This document shows positions 44,923-56,117 of a stretch of DNA of 64,000 nucleotides, in pieces. Each line of letters starts with the position of its first letter. The stretch's first letter is position 1. A program made the position numbers and the translations under genes. The notes under the pieces were generated by a model that worked only from the letters and a program-made list of their open reading frames with translations, made no database searches and was not told the origin of the DNA. Origin of the DNA: Mrakia gelida (Eukaryota; Basidiomycota; Tremellomycetes; Cystofilobasidiales; Mrakiaceae); contig BRON01000010.1 in the NCBI GenBank assembly GCA_024345305.1, forward strand, positions 558,001-622,000. Direction: 5' to 3'.

Positions 44923-47824
44923 ATGCGACTTCTTCACCTCCTCCCTGTGATCTCGTTGCTCGTCAGCTCTGTTCTTTCCTCCACCACTTTCCCATCCGCT
45001 CCCCTCTCGCCACTCTCCCTCGACAACATCCGCTCCGAGGAGAACAACAACCCTCATTCCACCTCTCGTTTCAACATCCAAGCGATCCTCCCTCGACACG
45101 GAGACGACGAGGAAGAGGAAGACGAAGCTCACCAAGGGATGGGACCCTCGACTCCTCCCACCAACTCGACTTCCTTGGACGACGTCGTCCTCGAACCCCT
45201 CCCTGCCCACTCGTCCTCCTCCCACCACCATCACGGAGCGACCACTCCTCTTCCCGAGCTCAACGAGACGGACATCCTCCTTCATCACCAGCCCAATCCT
45301 CTCTCGTTCTGGACGCACGATTTTGGACTCGACGCGTCGGACGAGAGACTAGGAGGGAGAGGGCAATGGGGAGGATGGATCCTCTGGGTTCATGCTGTTG
45401 GGATGACGGTCGGACTGGTGTTGCTTTTCCCTCTGGGTGAGTCCCACTTCTATGTCTATCCTTGCGCTCGTGAAAGCGTCGAGCAACAGAAAGAAGGGAG
45501 GACGACTACGAAGCTCACATTTCTCCGGATCCGATTCCCGTGCCTCTTCTTTCGTTCCCACTCAGCCCACGCTCTTCGCTCCACTCCCCACTCGACTCCC
45601 ATCCTCCTCTCGACCCTCCTCCTCACCCTCATCGGTCTTCTCTCGTCGTCGGTCTACAAATCGCAAACACCTGATCTTTACGCTCACAACGCCCATGGAC
45701 CCCTCGGATGGGTCGTCGTCGTCTTCCTCTTCGCTCTGAGCGGCTGGGATTTCTGGAGAGCGACGAGGGAGGTCAAGGAGGGTGGTTTGAAGGCCAAGGC
45801 GCTGAGGTTGGTGGGGATTCCTGCGCGAAAGGAAGCTCGAGAGACGTACGAGCTGGTTGGGGAGGTCAGTCGAGAGGAGCAGGTTGGACTTCATACGATC
45901 GGAGAGGAGGACGAAGAGGAGGAGGAGGAGCAGGAGGAGAAGCTAGGATCGATCCAGCTCTCGTCCCCAGCCGAGCCGTACGAGGAGGAGGTCGTTCTCT
46001 TCTCGGCGTCGTCTCCAACGGAACCTCGACCCAATCGCGTCGACGACGAGCTCTCCCCTCGCTCCTCCACTTCCACCCTCCATCACCACCATCACCACTC
46101 CTCCAACACTTTTCAACCTCATTCCATCTACTCTCCTCCTCGCTCTCGCTTCCAAGGGACTCTGCTCGCCCTCCTCAGCTGCCTCTGGTTCCTCGTCCCC
46201 GTCCTCGGAGTCGCGTCGTTCCTCAGCGGGATCACCGTTTACTCAGGAGCGTGTCGAGCTGGTACGTCTCCGAAGCCCTCTTATCTAGTTCAAAATTGAC
46301 TGACCTAACTTTTTTTTTCGTTTCGCAGAGTACATCAACGGGTGTCTAGCGCACCTGATCAAAGGCTCGATCTTCCTCGGCTACGGTCTCGCAACCTTCG
46401 CTAGGTACCTTGGATCCTGGGCCGAGTTCGGATGGGCCTGGAACGTTCGACCGGAACCTCGTCGATGTCGCTCGTCGTTCTCGGAGAGAGGGAAGAATGC
46501 AGGTTGGGGAGACGAGGGGCGCGTCGAGAGGACGTCGACGAGGAAACGAGGAGGTTGGAAGGTCCCTTCGGCTGAGGGTGAGCTTGTCCTTTCCTTCCTC
46601 TGGAGAATAATCGACGAAGTTACTGACGCGACTATCCGTCTATACAGCTGTCGAATGCACGGTCATCTTCGTCTACGGTTTGACCAACACGTGGATGGAA
46701 CGTAAGCTCGTTTTCGCGTCCTCTTCGCCCTCGCGCGGCGCTGAACCTCTTTTTCTACCCTCCCAGGCTTCGGAGCAGCTGCGGGGAGTGGTCTCACCAT
46801 CCATCAGGTTCAACATATCTCCATCGCCCTTATGTTTTTCTTCGGAGGAGCAGTCGGTCTGCTGCTGGAATCGTCGTTCGCTCGGAAACTGCTCGCTGCT
46901 CCAGTCGCCATCGTCGATGGTCGAGGGATCCGGAATGTCGAGAAACCTCCTACCTGGAGTGGATCCTTCAACCCTTTCCCGGCTCTCGTTATCGGAGTGG
47001 TGAGTTCGACGTCTCGGCTCTCAGCTTCGAGCACGTCGAACGCGACTGATGCTGGCTTTTCGCTGCGCTTCAGACTGGTCTCGTGATGAGCTCGCACCAT
47101 CAGACCTACCTCTTCCAGATCCAGATCCATGCGCTCTGGGGTAACCTTCTCGCGATGTTTGGTGTTTTCCGGATCCTGTGAGTGACCGCCCGTCTTTCGA
47201 GATTCCTCGTCTCTCCGGTCGTTCGTTGCTGATCTTCACCCCTCTTGCTCATTCTTCCTCGTTCCTCAGCACCTACACCTTCCTCTGGCTTCGACCTCCT
47301 CGATCGATCCTCCCATCTCGACCACCGACGGAGGCTCTCGCCGCCTTCAGCGTTTCTTGTGAGTCGACTTTCGTTCCCTTGTGTCTCGCTTTCGTGGAGA
47401 CTGACTTGCTCTTCTTCTTCTCCTTCTTCTTCTCCTTCTTCTTCTTCTTCTTCGCAGGTGGAGGGATCGTCTTCATCTTGTCAAACGAGCAGGTTGTGTA
47501 CGGCGCGATGAGATCGGGTTGGGGTGAGTGAAGTCCTGTTTGACTCTCGAAACAGCATCTTTCGCCTCCTCATCTCGCAACTGACGCGTCTCTTTTCTCT
47601 TCCCTTTCCACTCAGACGACGTGATGTCCTTCCTCACCCTCACCATCTCCAACACGGCGTTCCTCTTCATCTGGCTCTTCCTTGTCCTTCTCGCGAGAGG
47701 ATGGGCCGTCGAGCGCTCGAAACCTCGTTCGCTCGACGCGTCGGTCAGGAAAGGGTCGAGCTCGTCTTCCTCCTCGGACGAATCATCTGTTTCGGCTTTC
47801 GATAGGGTGGGAGGACGGGTTTAA
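44923..47824 (+). CDS. YTP1: Ytp1-family multispanning membrane protein (DUF2427 + Ytp1 domains)
   Basis: The start at 44923 gives a signal peptide, MRLLHLLPVISLLVSSVLSS, then a long acidic and His-rich lumenal segment. The first membrane block (GGWILWVHAVGMTVGLVLLF, LLSTLLLTLIGLLSSSVYK, LGWVVVVFLFALSGWDFW) is the cytochrome-b561-like DUF2427 region. After a hydrophilic acidic loop come LLALLSCLWFLVPVLGVASF, IKGSIFLGYGLATFARYLGS and the Ytp1 domain, with TVIFVYGLTNTWMERFG, TIHQVQHISIALMFFFGGAV, SSHHQTYLFQIQIHALWGNL and later spans, ending in a Ser-rich tail. His residues in the spans (HQVQH, SSHHQ) are conserved in the family. Yeast Ytp1 has no established reaction; haem or metal binding has been suggested for the related fold. 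The stop is at 47822-47824. Confidence 0.88.
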
Positions 47825-48284
47825 GCTGGTAGTAGCTTGCTTTGATATCCTTTGCGTCTGCTCTCTTTATTTCCTCGGCTTTGTTTTCGCGTCTCCCTCC
47901 CTCTCCCTCCTCCCCTTATATCTGCCCATGCTACCTGACTCGCTCCTTTGATGTATCCCTTAACGACTTATACCATACGACTCGCTTTAGCCCCTCATCT
48001 CGACTCTTGGCAGAGAACGAGCCGTCGACTTCAAGTCCAACGCGTCACGCTAGAAAAACCCAGATGGACGAGCGTCATGAAGCTGCAGCAGCTCCTGAAT
48101 GAGGAGGAGCAGGATGCGCCCCTTCTTCCCCCCAACGCCCATCTTCTACCTCTACTTTCGCTCAACCAACAGTGAGTCCTCGCGTGAAGAAAGAGTCTCG
48201 ACTCGATGCCTCTCCGATCCAGGACGCGTTGCGCGGATGTTCTCGAAGCTGACCTTCTCTCCCCCCTCGCAGCTCAACTCAAAC
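47825..48284. other. Ytp1 3' region and leader of the small hydrophilic gene
   Basis: 460 bases. The downstream part is a probable 5' leader interrupted by an intron (48172-48272: GTGAGT donor, GCTGACC branch, CGCAG acceptor). A 75-codon frame at 47948-48175 ends at this donor and is not in phase with the main start. Confidence 0.55.
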
Positions 48285-48976
48285 ATGGACTCCATCAAAT
48301 CCACTATCTCTGGTTCCTTGTACACTGAATCCACCACCGGCCAACAGCAGGGAGGAGGAGGACTCATGGATAAGGCTTCCAACGCGATGGGAGGAGGACA
48401 GAGCGGCGAGGCGAAAGGTTCGTCAGGTCACTCCTCATCTCGATATCGACGACTGACCTCATTCTTGCTCCCGACCTTATTCTGTTCCTCTTAGAGGACT
48501 ACCTGGACAAAGTGAGAGGACCTGACTCGCTCTCAACGAGTCAAGAACGACACTGACGAAGTTAATTTCCTTGTTTTGTTGTTTACAGGGAATCGACTAC
48601 GCTCAGCAAGCGATGGGAGGAGGACAGCAGTCGAAGTGAGTTCCTGAGACGATCCGATCTCCTCTTCCACATATCTGACTCTCGATTTCTTAAACTTCCA
48701 GCGAGAACCCTGCCGAGCAGGTCAATTCCGACGACGAATCCGTTTCGTGATCCCGCGACGCGTCTGACCTCTCCTTCGTCTCCATCCCCCAGGCCAAGGA
48801 CGAGATGATATCCGATCAGATCCGAGGAGCTTACAAGTCTACCACTGGATCTGATGTTCCCATCGCGTGAGTCTAATCGAGAAGGCGAAAAGAGCGTCGT
48901 TCGTCGAGATCGACGAGAGGTTGACAATCCTCTTTCCCTTGCCTCTTCTTCTCTCTGCGTCCCCAGCGACAAGTAG
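48285..48976 (+). CDS. Small hydrophilic Gly/Gln-rich protein, fungal family of unknown function
   Basis: Six short exons give about 100 residues: MDSIKSTISGSLYTESTTGQ, a QQGGGG run, LMDKASNAMGGGQSGEAKED, YLDKGIDYAQQAMGGGQQSN, ENPAEQ, and AKDEMISDQIRGAYKSTTGS DVPIADK. Introns fall with unusual regularity, one every 15-45 codons, and a leader intron precedes the ATG. I know this pattern (FMDK...GGGQxGE...DxLDKGIDW...EQAKDExISDxIRxxYKxxTGxDVPIxDK) as a short protein common in fungi, expected to be disordered and without defined function. A link to stress or stationary phase is plausible but not shown by sequence. The stop TAG is at 48974-48976, two codons after an intron. No signal peptide or membrane span. 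Confidence 0.82.
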
Positions 48977-49304
48977 GGAGAACGCTACTCCTTGTTCCCG
49001 ACCCTGCCGCGAGCCTCTCTGATCCATGACTTTCTCTTGACCGTCTGGAAGAAGAAAGTCGAACGAATTGAACGCGCCTCCGCATACGACCCGTCGGTGC
49101 TTTCTCGTCCTCATTGTCGCTGCTCTCTCTCACTCCCTCTCCCTTTCCCAACCAGTAGGATGTGTGTCGAGCTACATGGTGCATCAGCATTCTAGCACGG
49201 GCAAACGGAGAGTCTACAGCAACGAAAGCGAGCGAGGAGGAGGGTACAAAAACGACGACGAGATTGAGGAGCGGAGAGAGCAAAAAGAAGCGGGCCGATT
49301 TCTA
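48977..49304. other. Convergent 3' regions
   Basis: 328 bases between the small hydrophilic gene and ARO7. No coding or RNA signal is seen. Confidence 0.5.
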
Positions 49305-50833
49305 TTATTCTTTGGGAGTAGGGGCCATCCACGAGTCGATCTGCTCTTGAGGTACTCCGTCCAACCGAGTGAGGAGGTAGTCAACCTGAGCGGAAAGAAA
49401 GAGACCGAAGCGAAGCGAAAGCGGACGAACGAGACGCAAGGGTCAGCTCTCTGCGTCCTTCCGTTCATCCTCCTCTTCGTCCTACACGCCATCTCCTTCT
49501 TGACAAAAAGAGCAGAATCAAGCCACTCACCTCAACAACCTTCGTCAAAGGGATCACCCACTTCTCGTACAACTTCACCACCTCATCCACATCGATCTTC
49601 CCTGGTCCTCTCTCTGAATCGACGATCGGGTGGCCCATCCCGTCGAGCTCCTGGCCGTAAAGCCTAGCCTTGTTCGCGAGACGCACAAGAAGGGCTGCCT
49701 CGACTGCTGGTTTGGTGATGAGGCCGAGGAGAGACGCAGGGTGAGGGTTGAGGATATGAGGAACGAAGGCGCCGGGGCTCGAGAGGAACTTGGATTCGGA
49801 GACGAACATGCCTGAAGGACCCAACAAAATCGACAACAAGACGAGTCAGCGTCGATAGACGAGGGGGCTAGCGTAGCAAAGATGCTAGAGTCGAGAACCA
49901 GACGTGACGAAGAGATGCGAGGGCTCACCGAAATGGATTCTCCTCGAAATGGCCTGCAAGACCTCGACGTCCCTCGTCGCCGCACTTCCGTAGTTCCCAT
50001 CGTCAGCGATCATGGTCTTGGTGATTGCTGGGACGACCTCGTCGATGTAGAACTTCTTGATCTGATCGTTGACGTTGATGTTGTGCTTGTGGAGGAGGGA
50101 AGGGTACGTTTGAGGACCGAGGACGGGAAGAGGGAGGGGAGAGGTGAAGGGGTATTCGTCGGGCGAGGAGTACCGACGAGCTTTGGCTGGAGAGGGATGA
50201 GCATGCACAGAGAGATAGAGGATGAGGTTAGTATCGGAAGAGGGGGTGCGAAGGTGAGTAAGGTCGAAGAGGCCAGGGAGAGGGCAGGAGGGGACGAGAC
50301 GTGAGCTCTGTTGGGCTGAACGAGGGACGAGAGATGACTCGAGGGGAGGACTTACCATGGAAAGTTTCGATCTCCTTCAAGAACCAGTCTAGCCATGTTC
50401 CCTCAAACCCTTTATCCTTGAGCTCCTCGAACCCTCCAGGGGTGTACATGATCTGGTTCTTGGCGAACTGAGCTCGCTCGATCAGGTCTAAGGGGGATGG
50501 AGACGAGGGGAGGAAGGGAAGGGAAAGAAGTGTGAGCTCGTCAACTCTTCTTGCTCGAGCTGCTGAAGGTCTCCTTGGACTTGAAACGAGCTTCCTTCGA
50601 CTCCAGGCGAAAGAGGAGGTGGAGCTCGAGCGACCTGAGAGGAAGAGAGAACGTACGGAAGATGATGGTGTCCTCTAATCGGTTGAGAGTCGAACGGATC
50701 TTGTCGAGGGAGAGCAGCGACTCGGTCGATTCTCCTGTGGTGACTTCGACAGCGAGAGGAAAGAGGTTTGGGAGTTGATAAGAAGAGCGTTCGAGTACCA
50801 AGGTCATGAAGAGAAGGTCGACGTACAGTTCAT
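49305..50833 (-). CDS. ARO7: Chorismate mutase (AroQ, yeast Aro7 type)
   Basis: About 290 residues. The first coding exon is only ATGAACT (50833-50827). The acceptor CGAAG near 50750 completes [20 protein letters not shown], which parallels yeast MDFTKPETVLNL. Then come [145 protein letters not shown] and [20 protein letters not shown]. This is the eukaryotic all-helical chorismate mutase that turns chorismate to prephenate for Phe and Tyr synthesis; the yeast enzyme is inhibited by Tyr and activated by Trp. It ends MAPTPKE with TAA at 49305-49307. All core helices are present. Confidence 0.95.
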
Positions 50834-51101
50834 CTTTAAGAGTTGCGGTGAGGGTTTGAGACAGGTGGCATCGTCGGCTTCGAGCGTCGAAACGGTCTCT
50901 CTTATCTTTCGACTGCTCCCGACTTCGCACGTCTTCCTGGATGAAGAGAAGAAAAAAGTCGTCCTTTGATAATCTATACAAACATACACGATCTGTAGCA
51001 AGATCGATGAAACAGCAGTAGCAAAATTAACCCTCGTCCTCTTCCTCGTCCCTCCTCGCTCCCTCGCTCGAGATACCCGACCCTCTCCTCCCTCGCTCCA
51101 C

Positions 51102-53864
51102 TCAGATCGTCTTGATGTCCTTCCTCCCTCCTCCAAACCCAAGGAATCCACCTCTTCTCCTAAACAGTAACCACCAGATCCCGACCACCACTCCCTGCAG
51201 GGAAGCCAAGATCACCAACTTCCCGAACGTCGACCTCCCTTGACCTGCTGCTGCTGCCAGCCGCGATCGCTTGAGGATCTCTCGTGCTAAGCGACGAGAT
51301 TGGTCGGATAAGGGTGCTGCTGGTGGTGGGGAGAGGGGTGCTGGAGCTTTCTGTTTTGGTGGAGCGGGAGGAGGTGGGAGGGGAGCGGTGTTTTTGACGA
51401 TGGAGAGGACTTCGGTTAGGACGTCGGTTTCGCGGTTCTGTGGAGGAGGAGGGACAGGTGAAGAGTGGGAGAGCGAAAGAGTTAAGCGAGAGAAGGGAGG
51501 AAGAGATGGGGTCAGTTCGGGATTCGGGCGAGAAGAGAGACGAGGTCAAGTCGCGTCGAGAACGAAGAAAGACGAACCTCGAAATGATCCATGTTGTTCC
51601 CTAACGACTTCAGCTCCGTCCTCAGTCCGTCGATGGTTAGCCGAAGGTGTCGTCGTTCCGATTCGAGGTTGGCTACACGAGTTGACAGTCCAGAGAGAGC
51701 GGACCTGGTTGAGCCGAAACGAACGAACGACGACGCGATCAGCCTTCGCTCCTCCAGAGCCGCGCAGACGTAGCAGGACGCAAGAACGAGAAAAGTACTC
51801 ACATGATCATCCCCGAATCCAGCTCGTTCGACGTCTTCCCCGAGATGGCCTTCTCCCAAACCTCCTTCATCGCCTCGAGCGCGTCGACCTGACCCTGAAC
51901 TCCCTCGAGAGCCTCCATGATCCGTTGTTTCGAGTGATCGAAGATGTCGTTGATGACTGAATTTTGAGGGCTGAGTTCGGGTTCTTCGTAGACGGGTTCG
52001 GGCTGGGCGAGGGTTCGAAAAGAGCGAGAGGAGCAAAAGGTCAGCGAGACGAGTCGAACTTCGCGACGCGAAGGAACGAAGCGATTCGAGACAGGGGAGA
52101 AGACGTACTTCTGGTTCGGGTATAGGTTCGGAGGGCTTGAAGAGGTCATCGACGTCGGATTCGGGCTCGATGCAGACGACTGAGAGAGGAAAAGGAGGAG
52201 GGAAACGAGAGGACGCGAGTCAGCTTCGAAGATCGCGCTTCGTTCCGGCTCTTGCTCGAGTTCGATCAACATGAAAACGCTGGACGTACCATACTGAACA
52301 GATCCATCCACGAAATCCCCTTGGAACTCCCCATCCGAGCTCGTCGCGTTGTACAAGAACGCCATGGGCGGACTATTCTCAACAGGCTCCGTCGGACACC
52401 TCCCACCCCTCAACCCCGAATGCCTCGCCGTACTGACGTTATCCACCACCGTAAAGTTCTTCACTCCAGCTGCCACGACTCCGTAGCCCATCCAGTATCC
52501 TCTCAGCACGTTGTCCGAGACCTTCCCGTCCGAAAGCACCGTCTCCAGATCGTCCGACCAAACGGGAGGACCGATTCCGATTCCGACTCTGATGAGACCT
52601 CCTAGGGCGTCGATGATGTTGTGGGAGACGATGGTGGAGAGATAGGAGCCTTCGAAAGGTCCGTAGTCGACGAGGAGGATACCTCCCATTTGGGAGCGGG
52701 AACGAGCGACGACTTTGTTGTAGGAGATGTTGGATCCTGGAGAGCCGTAGATGACGACGGCTGCGTCTGAGGTGTCGGTGAAGGTCTGGTAGAAGATTGC
52801 GGAGGAGATTTCAGCTGACGAGCAGGATGTGGGACGCGGAAGAAGGAAGGAGGACTGACGTTGTGAGAGACTGAACTGTCGCGACAGCTCAAGCTCACTC
52901 CGTCCCCGAGAGGTCGACCTAAAGGGCTCGCTTCCGGATCAGGACCATCGTACTCCTCCACCCACTCCTCTCCAGCAGGTCCCTGTAAGCGTTGAAGACG
53001 CGAAAACAGTCAGCTTCCCGCGCTCAAGGAGCTCGAGGCAAAGGGTAAGGGAGGGAGAAGGGAAGGAGAGGTCGAGCTCACGATGTCGTTCCATTCAACC
53101 TTCGCTCCTGTACACTGCAAGTTGTCTCCCTCCCTGATATGCACAGCGGCCCACCCTCTAGGGTCCTGTAGCACACATCTCTCCACCCTCTGACCCTCGT
53201 TGTTCCCTAAGATAACGAGAGGTCCTCCCTTGTCGTCCGGCGTCGCTCGACCTAACGTTGACCGAGAGCCGTCGATTTGGATGTTCAGAAGAGCCACCCG
53301 AGCACAACGACGACAGTCTCCCCTGAAGTCGTACGAAGAGGGAAGGGTCAGCTTAGATGAGGCGCGATAAAGGTTTAGCTGGGACTCACTGAACGGCGGT
53401 GATGGCGTCTCCCGTACAGATGAGCTTAGCTCGGGTCTCGTCCTGAGGGTACCCTTCTGTGCTGAGCTCCTGGTCCTTCGCCGTGAAGAAGATCGGTCCA
53501 GTGAGCTGAAGGACGGCTGAAGGGCATAGTTGGACTCGTGTTGACGGACCACCTGCGAGCGAGAGAGCAAGATGAAAGACGGGAAGGGAGGGAGGAGGGG
53601 GGAAGGGAAGGAGGTCAGCTCGACCCCAAACTCAATCTGAACGTCCCTCCCTTTTTCTCGAGACAAGGAAGAGGACTCACCTTCGCTGAATAGAGTGTTG
53701 ATGGTGAGTTCGTTCCCTTCTGACAGACATGGTAGGTGAGGATGTTCTGTTGGTGGCACGAGTACGTCTGGAATTGCTGCCTTGACGCGACTCGGGAGGA
53801 GGAGAAGGAGGGGAAGGACGAGCGCGTTCAGGAGGACGGTCCCCCGAAGGGAGGTCGACTTCAT
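51102..53864 (-). CDS. Secretory beta-helix protein with coiled coil and C-terminal membrane span
   Basis: About ten exons, roughly 690 residues. A signal peptide (MKSTSLRGTVLLNALVLPLL then LLLPSRVKAA) is followed by LTINTLFSEGGPSTRVQLCP and a right-handed parallel beta-helix: VLQLTGPIFFTAKDQEL, CARVALLNIQIDGSRSTLGR, PLVILGNNEGQRVERCVLQD, VHIREGDNLQCTGAKVEWND, GVSLSCRDSSVSHNTFTDTS, DAAVVIYGSPGSNISYNKVV, LSTIVSHNIIDALGGL and VKNFTVVDNVSTARHSG. Then come a Pro/Glu stretch (PIPEPEPEPVYEEPELSPQN), helices with coiled-coil pattern (HSKQRIMEALEGVQGQVDAL, LSGLSTRVANLESERRHLRL), a Pro-rich linker, a basic helix (LAREILKRSRLAAAAAG), the membrane span KLVILASLQGVVVGIWWLL and a short basic tail. It is probably a type I membrane protein with its helix in the lumen or outside the cell. 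No named family is recognised. The stop is at 51102-51104. Confidence 0.75.
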
Positions 53865-54060
53865 CCAAGGATTGAAAACGAAACCGAGAAAGAGGAAGGA
53901 AGGGAAGAGAGCGTGGTGGAGAAGAGAAGGGGTATAAGGTCGAGGTTTTCTGCGGGTGGGCGGTTGAAGAGGAGAGCAATCGAGGAAGGGAGGGTTTCGA
54001 TTGAGCTCGACGAACAGCGCAGCGAATGGAGTCGACCTCAAACCATCACACGGAAGCAAT

Positions 54061-55726
54061 ATGGTGAGCTTATATGGACCTGAACGCAAGGGAAAAGGTC
54101 CTAACTATACTCTCATGTCGTTCAGCACGGTGTTCGTAGATCCAAGGTCACTCCCGAGTCGCTTGAAGCTCGAAGGCAGAAGGAAGCGTCCAAGATCACA
54201 GACTATCGCACGACCGTAGACGAGCTGCTAGACAGAGTGAGCTCTCTTCATCTTCTAAGTCGTCTTCGTCTCCTCAGCCTCATACTGACGAAGGTTTGAG
54301 TGTCCTGATCGGTTCAGAAATGCGCTGAGACGTACGATCAAGCTTCCTTCGACCTCACCACCAAAGCTCTCCATCTCAACCCAGAACTCTACACAGCTTG
54401 GAACTTCAGGCGAACAATTTTCTTGGAACACATCTTCCCTCAGTCGTGAGTCCCATCACGCTGTCGTCTTCAGACCCTCTTGCTGGAGGGAGGCGGGTGG
54501 AAGGGAGAAACGAAGGGAGAAAGGAACGAAGCTCACCTCACCTCTCCTTCCCTCCCTCCTCCTTCAGCTCGCCTGAAACGATCCACACCCTCCTCCTCAA
54601 CGACCTCAACCTCACCACTCTCTTCCTCAAGTCCTTACCGAAGGTCTACTGGATCTGGACTCATCGAGCTTGGTGCTTGGACAACATCCCTGCTGGTCCG
54701 AGGCAGCTCGTCAGCTCGAGCTCAACAACGGAGGAGGAGGAGTCGGCCGGAAGCGAGGAGACGAAGCCGGAGGTGATAGAGGAGCAGGAGGATGGGACCT
54801 GGAGGAGAGAAGCGTGGGAACGAGAGCTGAAGCTGGTGGAGAAGATGTTAGCTGTTGATGCGAGGAACTGTTCGTCCATCGTCTTTTATTTTCTCCCTCC
54901 CTGTTCCACTCCTCCCCCTCGCTCTCTTGTCAACACTCTAATCTGACACGACTTCGTGCTCTTATCTTCACACAGTCCACGCCTGGGACTACCGTCGCAT
55001 CGTCCTCACCTCCCTTCGCCTCACCTCTTCCTCCGTCCCTCACTCGCGCGACTCCGAACTCGCTTACACCAAGAAAAAGATCGAAGCCAACTTCTCCAAC
55101 TTCTCAGCATGGCATCAGCGTGGGAAGGTTCTCGGGGAGGGGGAGTTCGTGGGTGGGGAGGAGGAGATGAAGAGAGGTGCGCGGCGTTTTCCTTTGTTTT
55201 CGACGCGTCGACCTCGAGAGCTGACTCTATCCGTTCCTCGACTTCCGTTTTGGCTTCTGTTCGCAACCCAGAATTTGACTTGGTATCCCAAGCTCTTTGG
55301 ACGGACCCTTCCGATCAGTCAGCGTGGCTGTATCATCGTTTCTTGATCTCGAAGAGTGAGTTCGAACGCGACCTTCCTCGACCTCCTTCCCCACTCGCCT
55401 TCCTGAACTGACGGACGTACTCCTCCCTCCTGGTTTTCGTGTCCATCTCCCTCTCCTCAGCCAACAACTCCCCACCCACCATCCACCGGGAAATCCTCAC
55501 GCTCAAAGAGCTCCTCGACCTCGAACCAGGAGCCAAGTGGCCGCTCGACACCCTCGTCCACTACTCGATGCTCCTCCTCAACTCTCCTGAACCTCCTTCA
55601 GCCGAGGAGAAGGCAGTTTTGGTCGGGGAGATCAAGAGCTGGCTGGGGACGTTGGAGGAGGTCGATCCTGGGAGGGTGGAGAGGTATCGAGATCTTTGGA
55701 GGCGAGTGGAGGGTGGGAAGGCCTGA
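54061..55726 (+). CDS. BET4: Rab geranylgeranyltransferase alpha subunit
   Basis: About 350 residues. The ATG (54061-54063) is followed at once by a donor (GTGAGC). The next exon (after CATGTCGTTCAG, ending about 54126) gives HGVRRSKVTPESLEARRQKE, the conserved Bet4/RABGGTA start. PPTA repeats follow: LHLNPELYTAWNFRRTIFLE, SLPKVYWIWTHRAWCLD, FHAWDYRRIVLTSLR, FSNFSAWHQRGKVLG and DPSDQSAWLYHRFLI, five W-x-x-R or related repeats as expected. The subunit pairs with Bet2 and, with the Rab escort protein, prenylates Ypt/Rab GTPases at C-terminal cysteines. A Ser/Glu-rich loop (SSSSTTEEEESAGSEETKP) sits between repeats. No LRR or Ig-like domain follows, as in yeast Bet4. The stop is at 55724-55726. 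It is head to head with the beta-helix gene, 196 bp apart. Confidence 0.95.
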
Positions 55727-56117
55727 GGGAGGTGGGAACTTGTGTTCGAGTTATGACCTTGATGATCTGAGACTTGAAGAGGACAGAGAGGAAGAGAAGT
55801 AAAGAAGATGGAGGGGAGGAGGAGTCAGCGAGGACGAGCTTTGACGCGTCGCGAGTCGACCCTTCGTCTCTCGTCCTCGGCGCTTGTGCCTCGTCAGAGC
55901 GACGTGATTTTTCCACATAGACCGTATCAAGATGATCATCTTCCTCTGCTACTGATTTCCACTCTCGAATCTATACTCGAAAATCGTGCAAAGTGGCGCA
56001 TGCCAACAACCTCTTTTGCTCGCGCTCGCTCGGACCTCGCCTCCCCCTCTTCCTTCTCGCATCGAACCACCACCCACTATCTCCTTCCTCTCCCCTTCAC
56101 CCCCTCTCTCTCTCCAG
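55727..56117. other. Spacer between BET4 and the DGK1-like gene
   Basis: 391 bases with a GACGCGTC at 55844 and a pyrimidine-rich leader with TCTCTCTCTCCAG directly before the DGK1 ATG, which may be a splice acceptor of a leader intron. Confidence 0.45.
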
